Shown here: piece by piece, positions 11,912 through 23,778 of the stretch
How positions within the stretch are numbered: the stretch's first letter is position 1
Layout of the letters: every line of letters begins with the position of its first letter
Source of the DNA: Lepisosteus oculatus
Lineage: Eukaryota > Chordata > Actinopteri > Semionotiformes > Lepisosteidae
Assembly: GCF_040954835.1 (NCBI RefSeq)
Contig: NC_090714.1
Coordinates: 4,452,501 to 4,516,500 of the forward strand
Length of the DNA stretch: 64,000 nt
Reading direction: 5' to 3'
Position numbers and translations under genes: made by a program
Notes under the pieces: model-generated
Databases searched by the model: none
Told to the model about the DNA's origin: nothing
The model's input: only the letters and a program-made list of their open reading frames with translations

Positions 11912-14626
11912 CTTACAGTAAATGGGCACTGTGCTTTAATGGTGAATGAAGGCATTTCATTGGAAAGCACTGTATGAATGCAATGAATTACTAATCTAGT
12001 GGACATTTTGATGAAGATAAGTAGTATTACCCCCAACCAAGAAAGAAAAACCTTCAACAAAAGTCTCACCTCAGAGATTAGGTCCCTCTCAGGGCAGACT
12101 ACCAAATTGTTATGCCCCTGTGGTCTGCCATATTAGAATGAGCTGTTTTGTCACACATTTGTACCAAATCGGCCTGCTTAGACTGCAACAGAGAAAAACG
12201 CCTGGCTAAAGGGAGACAGTTCGTGCTTCAGAAGGGAGTACACAAATCAGAGGAAAAACAAAGTTCTATTGTTTTTTTTTTATTTTGGAGGTGGATGAGC
12301 TCTATATCGTAATATGCCAGAGCTCTTTTAAACAGCTCTTTTCAAAAAACAGTCAAATGAGCAGCAGATTTAAAAATTAATCTGCATTTAGCTAGCAAAG
12401 CACACATTGGTTTAGCAAAAATCGCCCAAAAGTTGCAGGACTTTTAAATCATAGACTACAATTTCACAATTGGGCATGTTTTCCAACGTGAGCAAGAAAG
12501 ATGGTTAAGTCATATGAAAATGATTTTATTATGGTCGACCAGATGAGACTCCTGAATTCAGGCACACCTGCAGATGAGCATGAAAAACAGATTTGAATTG
12601 GAAGCAGGGATAAAAAAAAAGCTGGAGACGATTAGTATAAACAGAAGATAAAAATGTTTTGTTGACAAAACAGTTATCACAAATCCACTATTTTAGGAAG
12701 GCCGGGGAGGAAATGAATTGCAAAATTAGACGATATTTCATAAACCACCTGAGAGTTGAGCTAGTTCACAGCCAAATGTCTCAAACAACGTTTGTGAAGT
12801 GTGAGGAAATAAAAACACGCAAGGATGTTTCAATATCCATCTATCACAAGCAGATGAGAAAGGCATGAATAATTGTGCTAATTCGAGAGCACTGTGCACA
12901 AAAAAAGTGCCTGAGCAGACAATAGTGACTAAATTGTTAAAAAAGGAGGGCGAGCATGAGGCTGTAAAATGCTTATAAAGTAAAAGAAGGAAAAATGGTT
13001 CTGGTACAAGAGTAAAGCCCATTTCATTCTGTATGACTGGGTGAAGGGGAATAAATCCATCTTACAGATGCTACAAGGTCTGAGAGGCAGACAATTTGGA
13101 ACAAATTTATTTTATTTATTTATAGATAATGTTATTTCAGACAGAAAGCCACTCTCACCTTAAGGGCACTGTATGTGGTTGAGATACAAGCACACCCTCT
13201 GGTGAAAAGCTATTTGCAAAACCTAGGACATCTGTCAACTCTGCGCACTGACCGTCATGTGATTGCTAATCGCTCAACAGAAGCTGTGCAGATTTAGGGC
13301 CTGCATCGAGCAGATGAAACGTTATCACCTGGAAGGAGGTGCATTCCTTCAGCATGTAAGCATCCATGGTGAAAAATAGATCCACTAACTCCAACCCAGA
13401 TCTTGCCTTTCAAATATGCTGCAGTGCTGCCTGTTGTCTAAAGGTCAAGACAATGAGTTCAGCATACACCTCTAGAAAATCTCCCATATTTCCCAAAATG
13501 TCTTTGGGAAGGTGTGGTACACCTGAAGCTGTACTCGTGAAAAGCTCTCGTTCACCCTCTGTGTGAAATGATTGCATTTTCTGCTTTCCTTGTGGAAGAT
13601 TTAAGCTTCCCATGTGTGCCATTTACTGACAGGCATAATGAGCCAGTTCAGAGCTCCTGCTGTAGTGGCTCTGAACAGCATTTAACTGATGGGGTTTTTT
13701 CCATCAGAGATGCCCGTTTTCTCCTTCTTTCCTGGCCCATTTGATTGCAAGTGAATGATCAGACATTTCACGTGCCTCGTGTCTGAACTGTAGATCTGTA
13801 GCCCTGAATCTATTTACCTGGGTTGTCACAATCTGGATTAAAAATAATACACCTGATATTTCTGCGAAGACCTTATTGCTTTGCTCAGAGATTTATCTGA
13901 CTGTATCTCAAGAGCCGCATGAGGAGAGCTCCACATTGGTTGGTAATCGCAGACTCATAAGTTCCGACCTTTGCTTTTTCATCATCTTGCATTTTTGTTT
14001 TATGTACAAATATAGAGGCAGCATCCTAAACTATTCTTTTTTTTTTGTTACATCCTGTTGCTGTTAGTCTTTGATAAATGTGGAAGCAAATGCAATGGGA
14101 AACAAAATTGTATTTTTTTCCCCTCAAAAGAACAACAGCAAACGCTCACTGCATTGTATTCGTGTCCGAACCTTATTCGTTGGGAGTTTTTAAGGGGAGA
14201 GAGCTGTTAACAGTGTGAGCTACAAATTTAAAACTGGCAGATTCCTGGATAGGGTTAACACACGAAATCACATTGGAACAAGATCTGAAACAGGTTATTT
14301 AAGGTTCTCACAGAATCAAACATCGGTAATACCCTGTGCAAATCCCATCAAATATTTGTTTTACAAAGTCAGATCCGAAGTAAATGGGGCTGCAGACATT
14401 TTCACACAAATGTCCTATCTAAGCCAGTCTGCAGGATTGGTCTTGGAAGGGGGATCCCAGTGCTTTTTTGGAATTGTCTGTGTAATGCACCTCTGTTTTG
14501 AGCTCTGAAAAATGGCAGTGAGCTTTCGGCTTCTTACACAACTTGGTAGATCTTCAGCACAAATACAGGTTGCACTACTGAGATCAGCATTCCTGACCGA
14601 AACTCAATTTGGAGGTCTAAACCCAG
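11912..14626. other. Putative intron sequence, no recognised feature
   Basis: No gene or clear repeat family is seen, apart from a TTTA-rich stretch near 13105-13125. Confidence 0.5.
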
Positions 14627-14922
14627 GCAGCATGGTGGAGACGTGATCAGCATTGATAAGGATCAATTCCAGACACAGGGTGCATGGAGCTTGGATGTTC
14701 TCCCTGCATTGGCATGGGCTTCCTCTGGGTGCTCCAGTTTGCTCCCACAGTCCAAAGACATAGTGGTAGGTTCATTGGCCCTGGTGTGAGTGTCTGTGTC
14801 TGTTTCTGTATCTGCCCTGTGATGGACTGATGTCTTGTGTAGAGTCTACCCAGCCTTGCTAGATAAACACTTTTCTCCCCTGTTACCCTGAATTGGAAAA
14901 AGCAGTTAAAGAATGGATGGAA
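14627..14922 (+). mobile_element. V-SINE/Mermaid-type SINE copy
   Basis: It carries the conserved V-SINE core: GGATGTTCTCCCTGCATTGG, GGGTGCTCCAGTTTGCTCCC, CACAGTCCAAAGACATAG. Downstream are CCCTGTGATGGACTG and the tail ACCCTGAATTGGAAAAAGC ending in GAATGGATGG. The tRNA-like head (GCAGCATGGTGG) is decayed. Confidence 0.8.
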
Positions 14923-15857
14923 GTCTCATTTCATTATAGCTTTGTTAAAGTTTTAAAAAGAAGAGGCACATTAAATTACTTATAATATTGACTCATAATA
15001 ATGAAAAAAAAATATTAGAATAAAACTATTTAAAAAAATATTTGTGCAGTGTAAAAATCTAAAAAAGGAGCATACCTTTTTAAAGTGTAATTTTCAATAT
15101 TGTAACAATGATACAGATCTAAATGTCTTGCAAATACACTAAAGATGGACTATGAATTATTCCATTTACAATAAAAGTACATTACTACTTTAGAATATTC
15201 TGAAAGTTCCCTCTGAATAAACCTTCTCCTTAAAGCATCACAGCCAATGAATGCCTAACATGTTTCGAATTCAAAAGATCTCCCAAGAGCTTTTAAAATT
15301 TCTCTACCAGTGTTTGCAATATTGTACCAGACTGGGGTTCCCAGTTGATGTTCCTACAGAAATTGAGCCCATAAAACAGCTTAATACAAGTATTAAATAG
15401 CCAAACTTCCTAAAAAGCCTGATTTCGAGTTTTTTTCTTGCCATGGAAACACTTAACTGATGTAAATCATCCACACAACAGGATCTTGCAATGTGCATCT
15501 TTAAAAAATACAGCTTAAGTGTTACCTTTTCTTACTCTGTTCACCACATTTAGTTTCATTTTAATAGAAGGGTTTTTTTTTTTTGTTTCAGTTGTCTGGT
15601 AGGCTTCGTACTGTTCATCTGGAACATTCGAGTCGCATCACATGGAAATAAGGGGCAGGTCCTTCATGTGCTATAGCCACACACAGATACACTGTGTTAT
15701 TAACAGTTAAAACTGAGTGTAACAGTGTTAGATCACATAACTGAAGAGCACTGTACAAGAGGGTTCTAAATCCTCTTTCTGAAATAGATGGATAATTGCA
15801 GAACAGTCTCCAAAGTGTTCGTCTTGCTCATTTTGATTTGATGGAATGGTTCAAGGC
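14923..15857. other. Putative intron sequence, no recognised feature
   Basis: Very AT-rich (notably 14940-15190), with no supported gene or repeat family. Confidence 0.5.
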
Positions 15858-16025
15858 CAGGGATGTTCCATCCTGGTCCTGCGGTCTGCAGGATTTCTTG
15901 GTCTCTTTAAAGGAGCTGCACAGCTGGGGGGAGTTGGTTTAACTGCTCTCATTAAGCCAGCGATGACGTGATTCAGGAGCAGAGCTGCAGAGCGAGCCCC
16001 ACAGAAAGAGAACTGGAAACCCCTC
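15858..16025. mobile_element. hAT-like non-autonomous element (MITE), diverged
   Basis: It begins CAGGGATGTTCCATCCTGGT, like hAT/Charlie ends that start CAGGG-TGG. The interior has CTGCAGGATTTCTTGGTCTC and CTCATTAAGCCAGCGATGA, which align to GCAGGTTTTCTAGGTCTC and CTCATTAAGCTAATAATGA of the element at 36862. The right end is decayed (GGAAACCCCTC). No transposase is present. Confidence 0.5.
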
Positions 16026-18597
16026 TTCTAGGCAAAGAAGCTGCAAAGCCAACAGGACAGACTTCTCTCTAATAATCCCTGTCAGCTAACGAATCAGCAA
16101 GACCGCAAATCTTCTTGCCAATCTTCAAAGCAATCTGGGAGGCCCATTATATTGCATTGGAGTTGATGCGATGGTCACCCAACCAACAGCGTTTTTATTA
16201 CTTTTATTGCGACTTTTGTGTCACTGGAACGTGATTTATTGCTCAGGCAATTAGGGGAAAACAAACAAGCCTGACCTCAAACAATTTATGAAGCAACAAT
16301 AGAGATTATTAAAAATCCACTTATCATCTCACTTTTTAGTGCTTTCCTTTCGATAGTGAGGAACTATTGGGGACATCATGCTAAATCATGTTGTGCTACA
16401 GGACTATCTCAGTTTACCGCCAGGGTGAACAGCTTCTCAATAAATCAGGATCAAAAACAAAACTGTAGATTCAGCTGCTAACAGTATCACAAATAAGACT
16501 CCCATTGCAAATAACTTTTTCAGTATTGATAAACTACAGGTTTATGTTGAAGAAGTTGCTGAATAATCCAGGTTTGTTCATTTATTTTGAGATAATTTAC
16601 AGAAATGTAAAAGTTAAAAATGAAGCAAGTCACCAGATATCTCTGGTATCTTATATTATCAGTACAAATTTAAAATCTCCAGTGACTCACAGTGCTACAT
16701 AATTGGAAAGTTACTTTCTCAAAGATTTATTTTTGATTTCTTGACTGGTCACACCATGAGAAAAATATCTAAAAGGTCTTTCTTAACAGTTACATGAAAG
16801 ACACCTCTCACTAGCAAACACAAATCATTATATCTCCTTAAGATATAAATATAAGATATTTTACCTACCTGCCACCACATGCTGTACAATTAGGTCACTG
16901 TTAGAAATGTACTTGTGAACCAAGTAGCATCAAATACAACCACATGGGCCAAGATTAGGTGACATCAGGAGCGAAGCTATTCAGTTTTTACTCCTATTCT
17001 GTAACATAGATGTCTACTTGTCATTTCATACACCTCATATGGACCACACCGTTTCCAATACAAATGAACACCAACATTTATATCAGTAATGTAATGAAAA
17101 TACCCATAGTTTCCAAAGAACTTTCATATCCATGTTGCAAACACCAGCCTTTTGAACTGCCATTTGAACAAGCACAAGACCAAGCTAAATGACAATGGCA
17201 GGCTGGAGTAATCTCCAGTTTGGGCTTGTTGTTTTGTTATAGTGCTGCTCCATTCACTATCACAGTGTTCAGTTATTTACTAACCACGTACAAATGCCCA
17301 CAGGAGCTGTAGCAAGCGCGCGCCGATGTGTGATTTAGCAATTGAATAAACTAAAGCATGCTTCAGCAGATTAAAGCACCGGTTTTTCTGTCCGTTGTTT
17401 GCAACTCTATACTGTAGATAATTATCAGGCTCACCACTGCAATGAAGGTGACTGAGCACAGCCTTGAGGACTGTGCTACTTATTCACAGTTACTGCCAAA
17501 TTGCCCAAGTCCCTTCTCTGATTTGCTACTTTGTCTCCATTTAGTGCTTTTACACTCCTTTCTGACACTGAATTATCAGGGGTTGGGTTCGCTGCCACAG
17601 TAATAGTCATCGGCTGCTTAAACGGAAAGAAATCAAAGCTCTCCTGTCCTTTCTGCTGCACAAGAGATCAGTGTTCAATCCTAAAAAACAGAGCTACGGA
17701 ATGGCTGCTATTAGGAACAGTTGGTAAAACAGGCCAAGATGAAAATTGTGTTTAAAACGCATTCAGTTCTGAGTAATGGCAACCACATCCTTCTTCATTA
17801 AATCAGACACAGATTGACCCTATGACTCTGTGTCTCTGTCCACATAAAACTGCTAATTGAGTCAGGTAGGGTACCACTCACAGGCACTGAATTCAGCTCG
17901 TAATGACAATGCACTGGCACTTCAAAACAAAGCACGGTCTGCTCAGTACAAGGAAAAACCAAAGCATAGCATGCTTTACAAAATTGCAATCTTCTTTTTT
18001 CCCCTCTTTTAAAACTGACAGACGCAAGGCTGTAGTTTTCATTCAGTTTCCCATAGAAACAGTTTGCACTCTGCAAAAATTATTCTTACCATCCTATTAG
18101 TAGGATTTAGGTATTGGAGCCCTGCACACTTAACATGCAGAATGGTCACTGAGCTCAGGTGTGTGGTTTGTAAAGCAATTGCACAGCTGTTGCAAGGGCA
18201 ACACAGCACCCACTCTGAATATTCAATTCTCTCCCTCCTTTGGAATTCTGGCAAGTCGGCGTATCGTCACTTCTGCGTCAAGTTTTTAACAAGTTTATTA
18301 CAAGCTATTTTTCTACAGATTAATTGCACCGTCTGCAAACAGAGCCAGCCCACAGAACTTGGGGGGGGAGAATTAATTTCTGTTGGTACAGCACTGTTAG
18401 TCTTAAATTTGTAGCTGCATTTTCCAGCTGCTCTTGTACATTTACTGCAGGCTGTGGCACTTGTACATCCAGAAAGAGGACCTCGATGAAGTAAACATCA
18501 ATGTTCAGAGAGAGCCGTCTGTAACTCACTTAGAATGTTAAACGTTGCATTAACATTTCCAAAGCACAGGATACAGTATTGTTTTATACCTATGGGT
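16026..18597. other. Putative intron sequence, no recognised feature
   Basis: No gene is supported. Frames up to 116 codons at 17531-18414 overlap on both strands and have no domain. Confidence 0.5.
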
Positions 18598-18667
18598 GGT
18601 ACACTGGTAAGCACTGCTGGCTCCCAGCACTGGGGCCCTGTGTTCAACACCAGACCTGGGATGCTAT
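18598..18667 (+). mobile_element. V-SINE 5' part, interrupted by a 5S-SINE
   Basis: A tRNA-like head with GGTAAGCACTGCTGGCTCCC and a B-box GTTCAACACC (18642-18651) ends at GATGCTATT. The same element resumes at 19232 with CTATCCACATGGAGTTTGAG. A complete V-SINE would read straight from GCTAT into TGTGTGGAGT, so the DNA between is an insertion. Confidence 0.7.
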
Positions 18668-19231
18668 TACCACCAGCAGCCATATTATCCTGCATCTCCC
18701 AGCTGGCAGCCCACTGAACCTCAGCAGGTGTGAGCCTGCTCAGTACCTGGATGGGAGACCTCCTGGGAATAACTACGATTGCTGTTGGAAGAGGTGTTAG
18801 TGGGGCCAGCAGGGGGCGCTCACCCTGCAGCCTGTGTGGGTCCTAATGCCCCAGTTTAGTGCTGGGGACACTATACTGTAAAAAGACGCCGTCCTTCGGA
18901 TGAGACGTAAAGCCAAGGTCCTGACGTTCTGTGGTCATTAAAAATTCCAGGGCGTCTCTCGAAAAGAGTAGTAGAAACCCCGGCATCCTGGCCAAATTTC
19001 CCATTGGCCTTTACCAATTATGGCCTCCTAATAATCCTTGTCTATTAGCTGGCTTCATCACTCTGTTCTCCTCCCCACTGAGAGCTGATGTGTGGGGAGC
19101 GTTCTGGCGCACTGTGGCTGCTGCACACTGGTGGTGGTGGAGGGGAGTCCCCATTACCTGCAAAGCTCTTTGAGTGGAGTGTCCAGAAAAGTGCTATACA
19201 GTATAAGCGTAAGCAATTCTTATTATTATTA
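18668..19231 (+). mobile_element. 5S-rRNA-derived SINE inserted in a V-SINE
   Basis: The head includes GCAGCCATATTATCCTGCAT and the 5S internal-promoter-like stretch CAGTACCTGGATGGGAGACC at 18741-18760. The body follows: CCAGCAGGGGGCGCTCACCC, CCGTCCTTCGGATGAGACGT, TTCTCCTCCCCACTGAGAGC. The tail GAGTGGAGTGTCCAGAAAAG leads to an ATT repeat (about 19219-19230). CTAT on both sides (18664-18667 and 19232-19235) is a possible short target duplication. Confidence 0.85.
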
Positions 19232-19499
19232 CTATCCACATGGAGTTTGAGTGTTCTCCTTGTGTTTGTGTGAGTTTTTCCATGTGCTCTGGTTTCCTCC
19301 CACAGTTGAAAGACATAGGGGGAGGTTAACTGGCTTCTGGGAATGTTGAGAGAGTGTGAATCTGTTTCTATGCGTGTCCTGTGATGGACTGGGTACCATC
19401 CAGGGTGCTCCCTGCCTTGAATCTCTCGCTTGCTGTGATAGGCTCCAGGCATCCTCCATGACCCTGAATTGAATGAATTGGTTAGAAAATGAATGGATG
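19232..19499 (+). mobile_element. V-SINE 3' part, continuation of 18598-18667
   Basis: It contains the core TGGAGTTTGAGTGTTCTCCT, GCTCTGGTTTCCTCCCACAG and AAAGACATAG. Then come TCCTGTGATGGACTGGGTAC and the tail ACCCTGAATTGAATGAATTG ending in GAATGGATG. It starts exactly where the core should follow the head found before the 5S-SINE. Confidence 0.8.
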
Positions 19500-20304
19500 C
19501 ACTGTGCCCAAAGTATAATAAAGTACAGTGTTACGTATACACAAAATAAAAAGATTGGTTCTCCAAGATGTGTTCTTTGAAGGAATGAGAAATTATTGTT
19601 TTTCTTATTCCTAAGACAAACTTAATATGTAAGCTTACATTCCTGTATGGAGCTATATACCTGCCAAAATGATCCCCTACCAACCCAACACTGATCAGGA
19701 CTGTGAAAAAAGAGTTATTTCCACATCTGGTTCTGTCAATACCTTAGTATCCTTCCACAAACACAATTCCTCTATTTTTAATGTGCTGTCAAATCATAAC
19801 CCTATAATATGCTTGTCAAAACCAGGTTAGTCTTTTAGTGACAAAGCAACACAAACTAATTTGATTGATGATTAATAATTTCTAAATTCTTCTCTGTATA
19901 ACGGGCAAAAGCAATAAAATATTTTTTCATATTTAGCAAAAGATGTGTGTAGATTCTCTCAGCTGGATCTGCAGGAGAACTGACAGGCGAATGAGCAAAT
20001 ACTAACTTAACAGAGAACTGCAGGCCACCTCTATTCAAGTCTCTTTATTTGACTTTAAGTCTGATGTACTGTCAAGCTGCATGCAAAACACACTAGAGCA
20101 CAAACTGTGAATGTAAAAGCATTGATAAAAAAAAATCTGTGAAGACAGCTAGTCAGTTCCAATGAGGAATTTAAGAAAGAATTTATCAGAACATAGAAAC
20201 TGAATGGGTTTTAATCTACAAAGCGGAGAATGCATTTTGCAAATGCAGACAAATTAGGAACACTGTTAAGTCATCCGAATAAAGGACAGCAAAAGAAACG
20301 TGTG
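19500..20304. other. Putative intron sequence, no recognised feature
   Basis: AT-rich, with no gene or repeat family recognised. Confidence 0.5.
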
Positions 20305-20592
20305 GGTGAGATGGTGATGCAGTGGTTAGCCCTGGGTTCCACTGCGGCTCTGGGGGTCTGTCTGTGTGGAGTCAGTATGTTCCCTCCATGTTCACGTGGG
20401 TTTCCCCTGGGTGCTCCAGTTTCCTCCCACAGTCCAAAGACATACTAATAGGTTAATTGGTTTTTGAAAGAGCTGGCCCTGGTGTGAGTGTGTGTCTCTC
20501 CTGCAATGGACTGGCCACCTGTCCAGGGTGTACTCCCCGGCTCCCCCACCACACTGAACTGGAATTAGTGGTCGGGAAAAAGATGGATTGAA
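20305..20592 (+). mobile_element. V-SINE/Mermaid-type SINE copy
   Basis: The head GATGGTGATGCAGTGGTTAG is followed by the core TGTGTGGAGTCAGTATGTTC, GGTGCTCCAGTTTCCTCCCA, CAGTCCAAAGACATACTAAT. The 3' half has GCAATGGACTGGCCACCTGT and a decayed GAACTGGAATTAGTGG tail. It is one of the better kept copies in the window. Confidence 0.85.
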
Positions 20593-22689
20593 ACGACACT
20601 TGTTACTTAATTTGAGTTCTACTACAACATCACACGCTGGGCTGCTAATTGGAATCTCTTAAACAGCGGAAGGAGACGCCGAAGAAATCTCTCATTCCAC
20701 ACTTGAAGACAGATTAAGTTGCTTCAAACAGAACAAGAAAAATGTGAAGTTAAAAACACCTGGTAGTGTATGTAATGAGCTGGCACAGGGTTAACTTCAT
20801 TTGACTTAACATTGTGGTCGGTTTTTAACTTGACATTCATTTTTCAAACTAGTGAAAACTGTTGGCCACGTCGTTTCTGTCCTGATAGCACTAAACATAA
20901 AAGCCAAGACACTTGTTAGTTGTTTCAAGTACAATGATTGCCCCAAATTAAAAGACTACTGCATTTCATGGTAAAAAAAAAACGTTTTGAAGCCCTACAG
21001 CTGTCTTGTAGTAACATTCCTTTTTATGTGGTAATAGGTAGTAATAAATAAAAAGAATCAAAAGGCTATACTCTCAAAACTGAAATGGGAAATTTGGGCA
21101 AGATTTCAGGGCTGAATGACTTCCTCTCATTTGTAACTTTTCTTATCTTCCTGTAGTACCTTTGAAAATATACAGTATATAGAATATATACATATAATAC
21201 GCACTGAATATTTTTCACAGTAAGCTTGGCTATTTCTGGTATTATTGCTTGACAAAATGTATTGTTCACTACTTACTCTATCCATTTAGATCTGTATTTG
21301 CAATTTGTAAAATCGCCATTACGCTTCTGCTAATAATTCTAGGGAATGCTTTTTGTCTGTGCAATATGTTTAAGTACAGTCCAAACTGCTCTACCTAGCA
21401 AAACAAAACCAGGAAAAATCCATCTTACAGGCTGCCTAATATCAAGTGGAACAGGATTAATAAAACTGTGCAACTGTCTTGTTGGCATGCCTCCTGGAGG
21501 AATAGTAATGAACATATAAACAGGAATAAAATGCATTTCCTCAATAAATCTGTCATACATTGAACATGAATATATATTTCAACCATTTCCTTTGATACAA
21601 AAAAATCTCAAAATAAGCTAAAGCAAGGAAAATGAAATATTCTATTCTCTATCAAAAAGGAATATTAAGCTGTAGTCAATTTTCAACATAGACATTGCGA
21701 TACAAGTGAAAAACCCTATAACTGCTCAGTTACTTTTTCACAATGTGACATATCAATATACAAATATTTCATTCCACGGTGCACTTTTAAGCACATCAAA
21801 ATGAACACGGGCGTTTCAATGTGATCAGCTCTGCCACAGACAATTCACTAGCATGCATGGGGCTGAAATCGCAAATTTGGATTATCAAGAGTCTCTTCGG
21901 GTATAATTTTGCTCCAAGTTTTGTATGGCAGGTGTATTAGGTTGCCATAGAAACACCTCATTAAATCTGCAGCATGGAGTGCCATTTAATCCTGGCCAGA
22001 GCGACCACACCATCATGAGCACAGCACACTCTAGAGAAGGAGCTGGAGAACTAGATATAATTCTTTTTTTTTTTACTTCCACACGCCCCCTTTGAAGGAA
22101 TTCTACTGAATTTTCTAATGAATTCATGCTATTACCCCACAGGCCTACAATTACTTCTCCTAGTCTGGGATGAGAGACTCAGGAAGGATTTCAACAGGAG
22201 ATCATGTATAATTAACCTTCTTCGACAATGTCATCTGCTGCTATTCACCACAATAATAATGCTCATGATCTAGCTATCAGACGGGAACCACTGTTGCACA
22301 CCAAGGTACATTAAAATACGAATGCACAGTTACTTTTGGGGGGTTAAGGTTAGGATTACTGCTGTAATAACAAGATGTACTCAGATGTACCAAAGAATTA
22401 GCAGCAAAAACAACAGTAGTAATTCCTTCCCCTTAACAGCAGGGAAAAGAAAACTCCAAAATGCTTTAAGACATTAATGAGTATGGTAGCTTTCACCAAA
22501 GCTTATGGAATTATTCCCTTTATGAAGTCACTGATGTTCCCTTAAACCAACGATATCTAATTTGGGGAACCCTTAAAGCAAATCCAAAAACATCCCCGGA
22601 GCAAAACAGCTTGGCTCGATCTCACTTTCTGTGTAAAATCAGCATTTTGATTCAAACTAATTTATTATGAAGCTGCTGCCCCACAGTTA

Positions 22690-23010
22690 TTCTCTTAATT
22701 ATTTCAGTTTTAATTATCCTCCTTATTTAATTGCTATCGAGTGAGTTGAGTACAGTTTAAACCGAAGGTCCTGATGGAAATTGATGTGTTGCGTTGGTGA
22801 GAAAAGTTTGAGGCCCCCTTCCTTCCCTGTGATTATTAATTACTTTCTCAAAATTATGCTCTCTTATATTTAACATGCATTGACATTAAATACTGTAAAT
22901 GCTTTAAGAACCCATTCATATGCATGAGCCACCGTGTATTAATAATGTGAAATTAAGCATGACTAAAGCCCTGTCACAAACTGTTATTAATTCTCTACTA
23001 CATAATTAAG
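22690..23010. promoter_or_regulatory. TAATTA-rich patch, possible enhancer
   Basis: Several TTAATTA/ATTAATT/TAATTA-type homeodomain core sites occur within about 320 bp (near 22697, 22714, 22838, 22987 and 23002), without any recognised repeat. Such clusters are common in conserved developmental enhancers but also arise by chance in AT-rich DNA. Confidence 0.2.
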
Positions 23011-23733
23011 AAACTAGAAACACTAATTCTTTCTCTCCCCAGTTCAGACACTCAGGTTCCACCATTTCACTGTAACAGGCGTGGCACAAATCGGTACGCC
23101 GCCTACCGTAATCAGGAGTCGTCTTTCTCCTTGCCTGCAGAGTCTGTACCACCTGTAACAAAGCACAAGAAAATAAACTTATAACCTCAATCCGACAAGT
23201 AATCATAGAGTTCTACGGCAAATTCTTCCAAACCCGAATCTGTATGGTGTTGAATAACGTAGGGCATTTTGAAATCACTTCCTTCCTTTAAGGGGTGCAG
23301 TTTTAAAGCCCTGATGTACAGTACTTCTTTAATGGAATCAACCACACATACTGTACATGTGAGCACTTAATAAAATAATATCAAAGGTAAATATTCAAGC
23401 TGAGAAACACTACTCCTGCGTCTGCCACACACATGCTTAATTATGGAAATCTGGGCTATTTGCTATGGATGTATTTTGTTTGAATCTTCTAATGTAAAAA
23501 AAGGTTTCTCCAAAATGCACAGAGAAACAGTTTATATTAGCAGCACTCCTGTTGTCTCTTACTAATCCCTGTTGGTAGAACAGTCTGAAAGAGCAAAGGG
23601 TATAATGATCTTTTCCCCTCAAGGGATAAATAAGTCAGGTGCCTTCATATTGGTATATTCCTTTCCATACCTAACTTTTCAGTAACATGACATTAAACAA
23701 ATGTTTTACATTGTTGAGCTGCAGTTTTTGTTT

Positions 23734-23778
23734 CTTGACTCAGGGCTAATCTCCTCTGTGTTTCAAGGATTTGACTCA
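23734..23778. repeat. 45-bp element, copy 1, flanked by AP-1-like sites
   Basis: It starts CTTGACTCAGGG and ends GGATTTGACTCA, with TGACTCA at 23736-23742 and 23772-23778. It matches 25516-25560 at 40 of 45 positions by eye. The central block CTAATCTCCTCTGTGTTTCA is identical in both. Confidence 0.65.

Noticed and set aside
18721..18775. 5S rRNA gene
   Set aside because: Only the internal promoter-like part resembles 5S rRNA, and it is fused to a SINE body with an ATT tail.
19045..19452. 135-codon reverse-strand ORF
   Set aside because: It spans the junction of a 5S-SINE and a V-SINE, so the frame is incidental.
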